Positions 15,277 to 15,759 of a DNA stretch of 15,759 nucleotides are shown piece by piece; within the stretch, counting starts at the first letter, position 1; every line of letters begins with the position of its first letter. The notes under the pieces are model-generated. The model did not search any database, was not told the DNA's origin, and worked only from the letters and a program-made list of their open reading frames with translations. A program made the translations under genes and the position numbers. The DNA lies in the NCBI GenBank assembly GCA_036985935.1, contig BTQP01000029.1, forward strand, positions 1-15,759, given 5' to 3'. This DNA comes from JAMBLL01 sp036985935. Its GTDB lineage: Bacteria; Actinomycetota; Acidimicrobiia; Spongiisociales; UBA5794.

Positions 15277-15702
15277 CTAGCCGCTTACGTCGGTTCCACC
15301 AGAGATGCGCTCGCAACGCATTCGCACGACGTACTCGCCTGGCACGCCGTTTCGCTTGCCGTACTCCTGTGCTCGATCCGATCCCATGTAGCGTCCGCCA
15401 ATCTCGCTGGCCGTCACGATCAAGTCATGCGGATCCTCGCTGATCGTCACCGGTCCTTCAGCTATCACGTATGTGAACGGCGGGCTTGCATCGTCGACCG
15501 AGATCGAGGCCCTCCTTTCTCGAGCAAGGTTGCGACCCTTTATGGTCGACGAACCCGTGTTGAAGACGATTTGATCGCCATCGACGATGAACCATATCGG
15601 AGCGACATGAGGTCGCCCGTCCGCTCTTGTCGTCGCCAGATGGCCGGTCGGTGCGCCTGCGGCGATGAAATCAAGAGCTTCTCTTCGCGTGAATTTGTGC
15701 AT
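15277..15702 (-). CDS. PPOX-fold (pyridoxamine 5'-phosphate oxidase-like) protein, F420-dependent class
   Basis: This is a small split-barrel protein of 141 residues, typical for F420- or FMN-binding PPOX-class oxidoreductases of actinobacteria. The signature is TGHLATTRADGRPHVAPIWFIVDGDQIVFNTG (19-50), followed by TIKGRNLARERRASISVDD (53-71), whose basic residues bind the cofactor phosphate in relatives. A strand TYVIAEGPV and a C-terminal PGEYVVRMR complete the fold. The start ATG has no evident ribosome-binding site and may be read from a leaderless message. It is first in the minus-strand run and lies 58 bases before the Usp/CBS gene. F420 versus FMN use, and the substrate, are not readable. 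Confidence 0.88.
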   Translation of the reverse strand: MHKFTRREALDFIAAGAPTGHLATTRADGRPHVAPIWFIVDGDQIVFNTGSSTIKGRNLARERRASISVDDASPPFTYVIAEGPVTISEDPHDLIVTASEIGGRYMGSDRAQEYGKRNGVPGEYVVRMRCERISGGTDVSG

Positions 15703-15710
15703 GGGAAGAG

Positions 15711-15731
15711 AGTAGACGGTCGACAGTAGAC
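15711..15731. repeat. Three-unit 7-bp tandem repeat upstream of the PPOX gene
   Basis: Consecutive units AGTAGAC, GGTCGAC and AGTAGAC occupy 15711-15731, followed by a more divergent AGCCAGC. They lie 9 bases before the PPOX start on the minus strand, where a promoter would be expected. The period matches the repeat at 13390-13417, though the unit differs. Confidence 0.5.
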
Positions 15732-15759
15732 AGCCAGCAGAACCGCCTGAAAGCGTGAA

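Noticed and set aside
15163..15729. Plus-strand open frame of 188 codons
   Set aside because: It is antisense to the PPOX-fold gene, which has a clear family signature.

Overview
The window looks like chromosomal DNA from a moderately GC-rich actinobacterium, most likely near the Acidimicrobiia. Three things suggest this: dense, overlapping genes with GTG and TGATG/ATGA junctions; a substrate-binding lipoprotein whose cysteine is followed by a D/T/G-rich linker; and a PPOX-fold protein of the F420-linked type. No rRNA, tRNA, CRISPR array, transposase or phage gene was recognised. The placement is an inference from style, not from a marker gene.

Layout. (1) Positions 1-5708, plus strand: a family-5 (peptide/nickel-type) ABC importer ordered binding protein (5' end cut off by the window), DppB-like and DppC-like permeases, and DppD-like and DppF-like ATPases. 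A strong mRNA hairpin separates the binding protein from the permeases, and the last four genes overlap by 1-4 bases. The DppC-like permease carries about 115 extra residues that resemble one lobe of a periplasmic binding protein. (2) Positions 5811-9473, plus strand: a glutamine-synthetase-family ligase, an SDR oxidoreductase and an aldehyde dehydrogenase, closely spaced and probably one transcript. They fit a gamma-glutamylation route for degrading an amine or amino-alcohol. (3) Positions 9655-13381, plus strand: a Ugp-type importer (UgpB, UgpA, UgpE) with no ATPase gene alongside. It has a palindrome and a second hairpin in its leader and again a hairpin after the binding-protein gene. UgpA is much enlarged. 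(4) Positions 13463-15702, minus strand: in transcription order a PPOX-fold flavin/F420-type protein, a Usp plus CBS protein, and an MgtC/SapB-family membrane protein. Short arrays of 7-bp repeats lie at both ends of this block.

Working together. Blocks 1-3 read as a scavenging region. One importer is of the peptide/solute class and one is of the glycerol-3-phosphate/glycerophosphodiester class. The ligase-SDR-dehydrogenase set lies between them and could process an amine such as ethanolamine released from a glycerophosphodiester. That link is an inference from gene order. Block 4 looks like an unrelated stress or ion-homeostasis operon converging on ugpE. No gene-free stretch exceeds about 180 bases.
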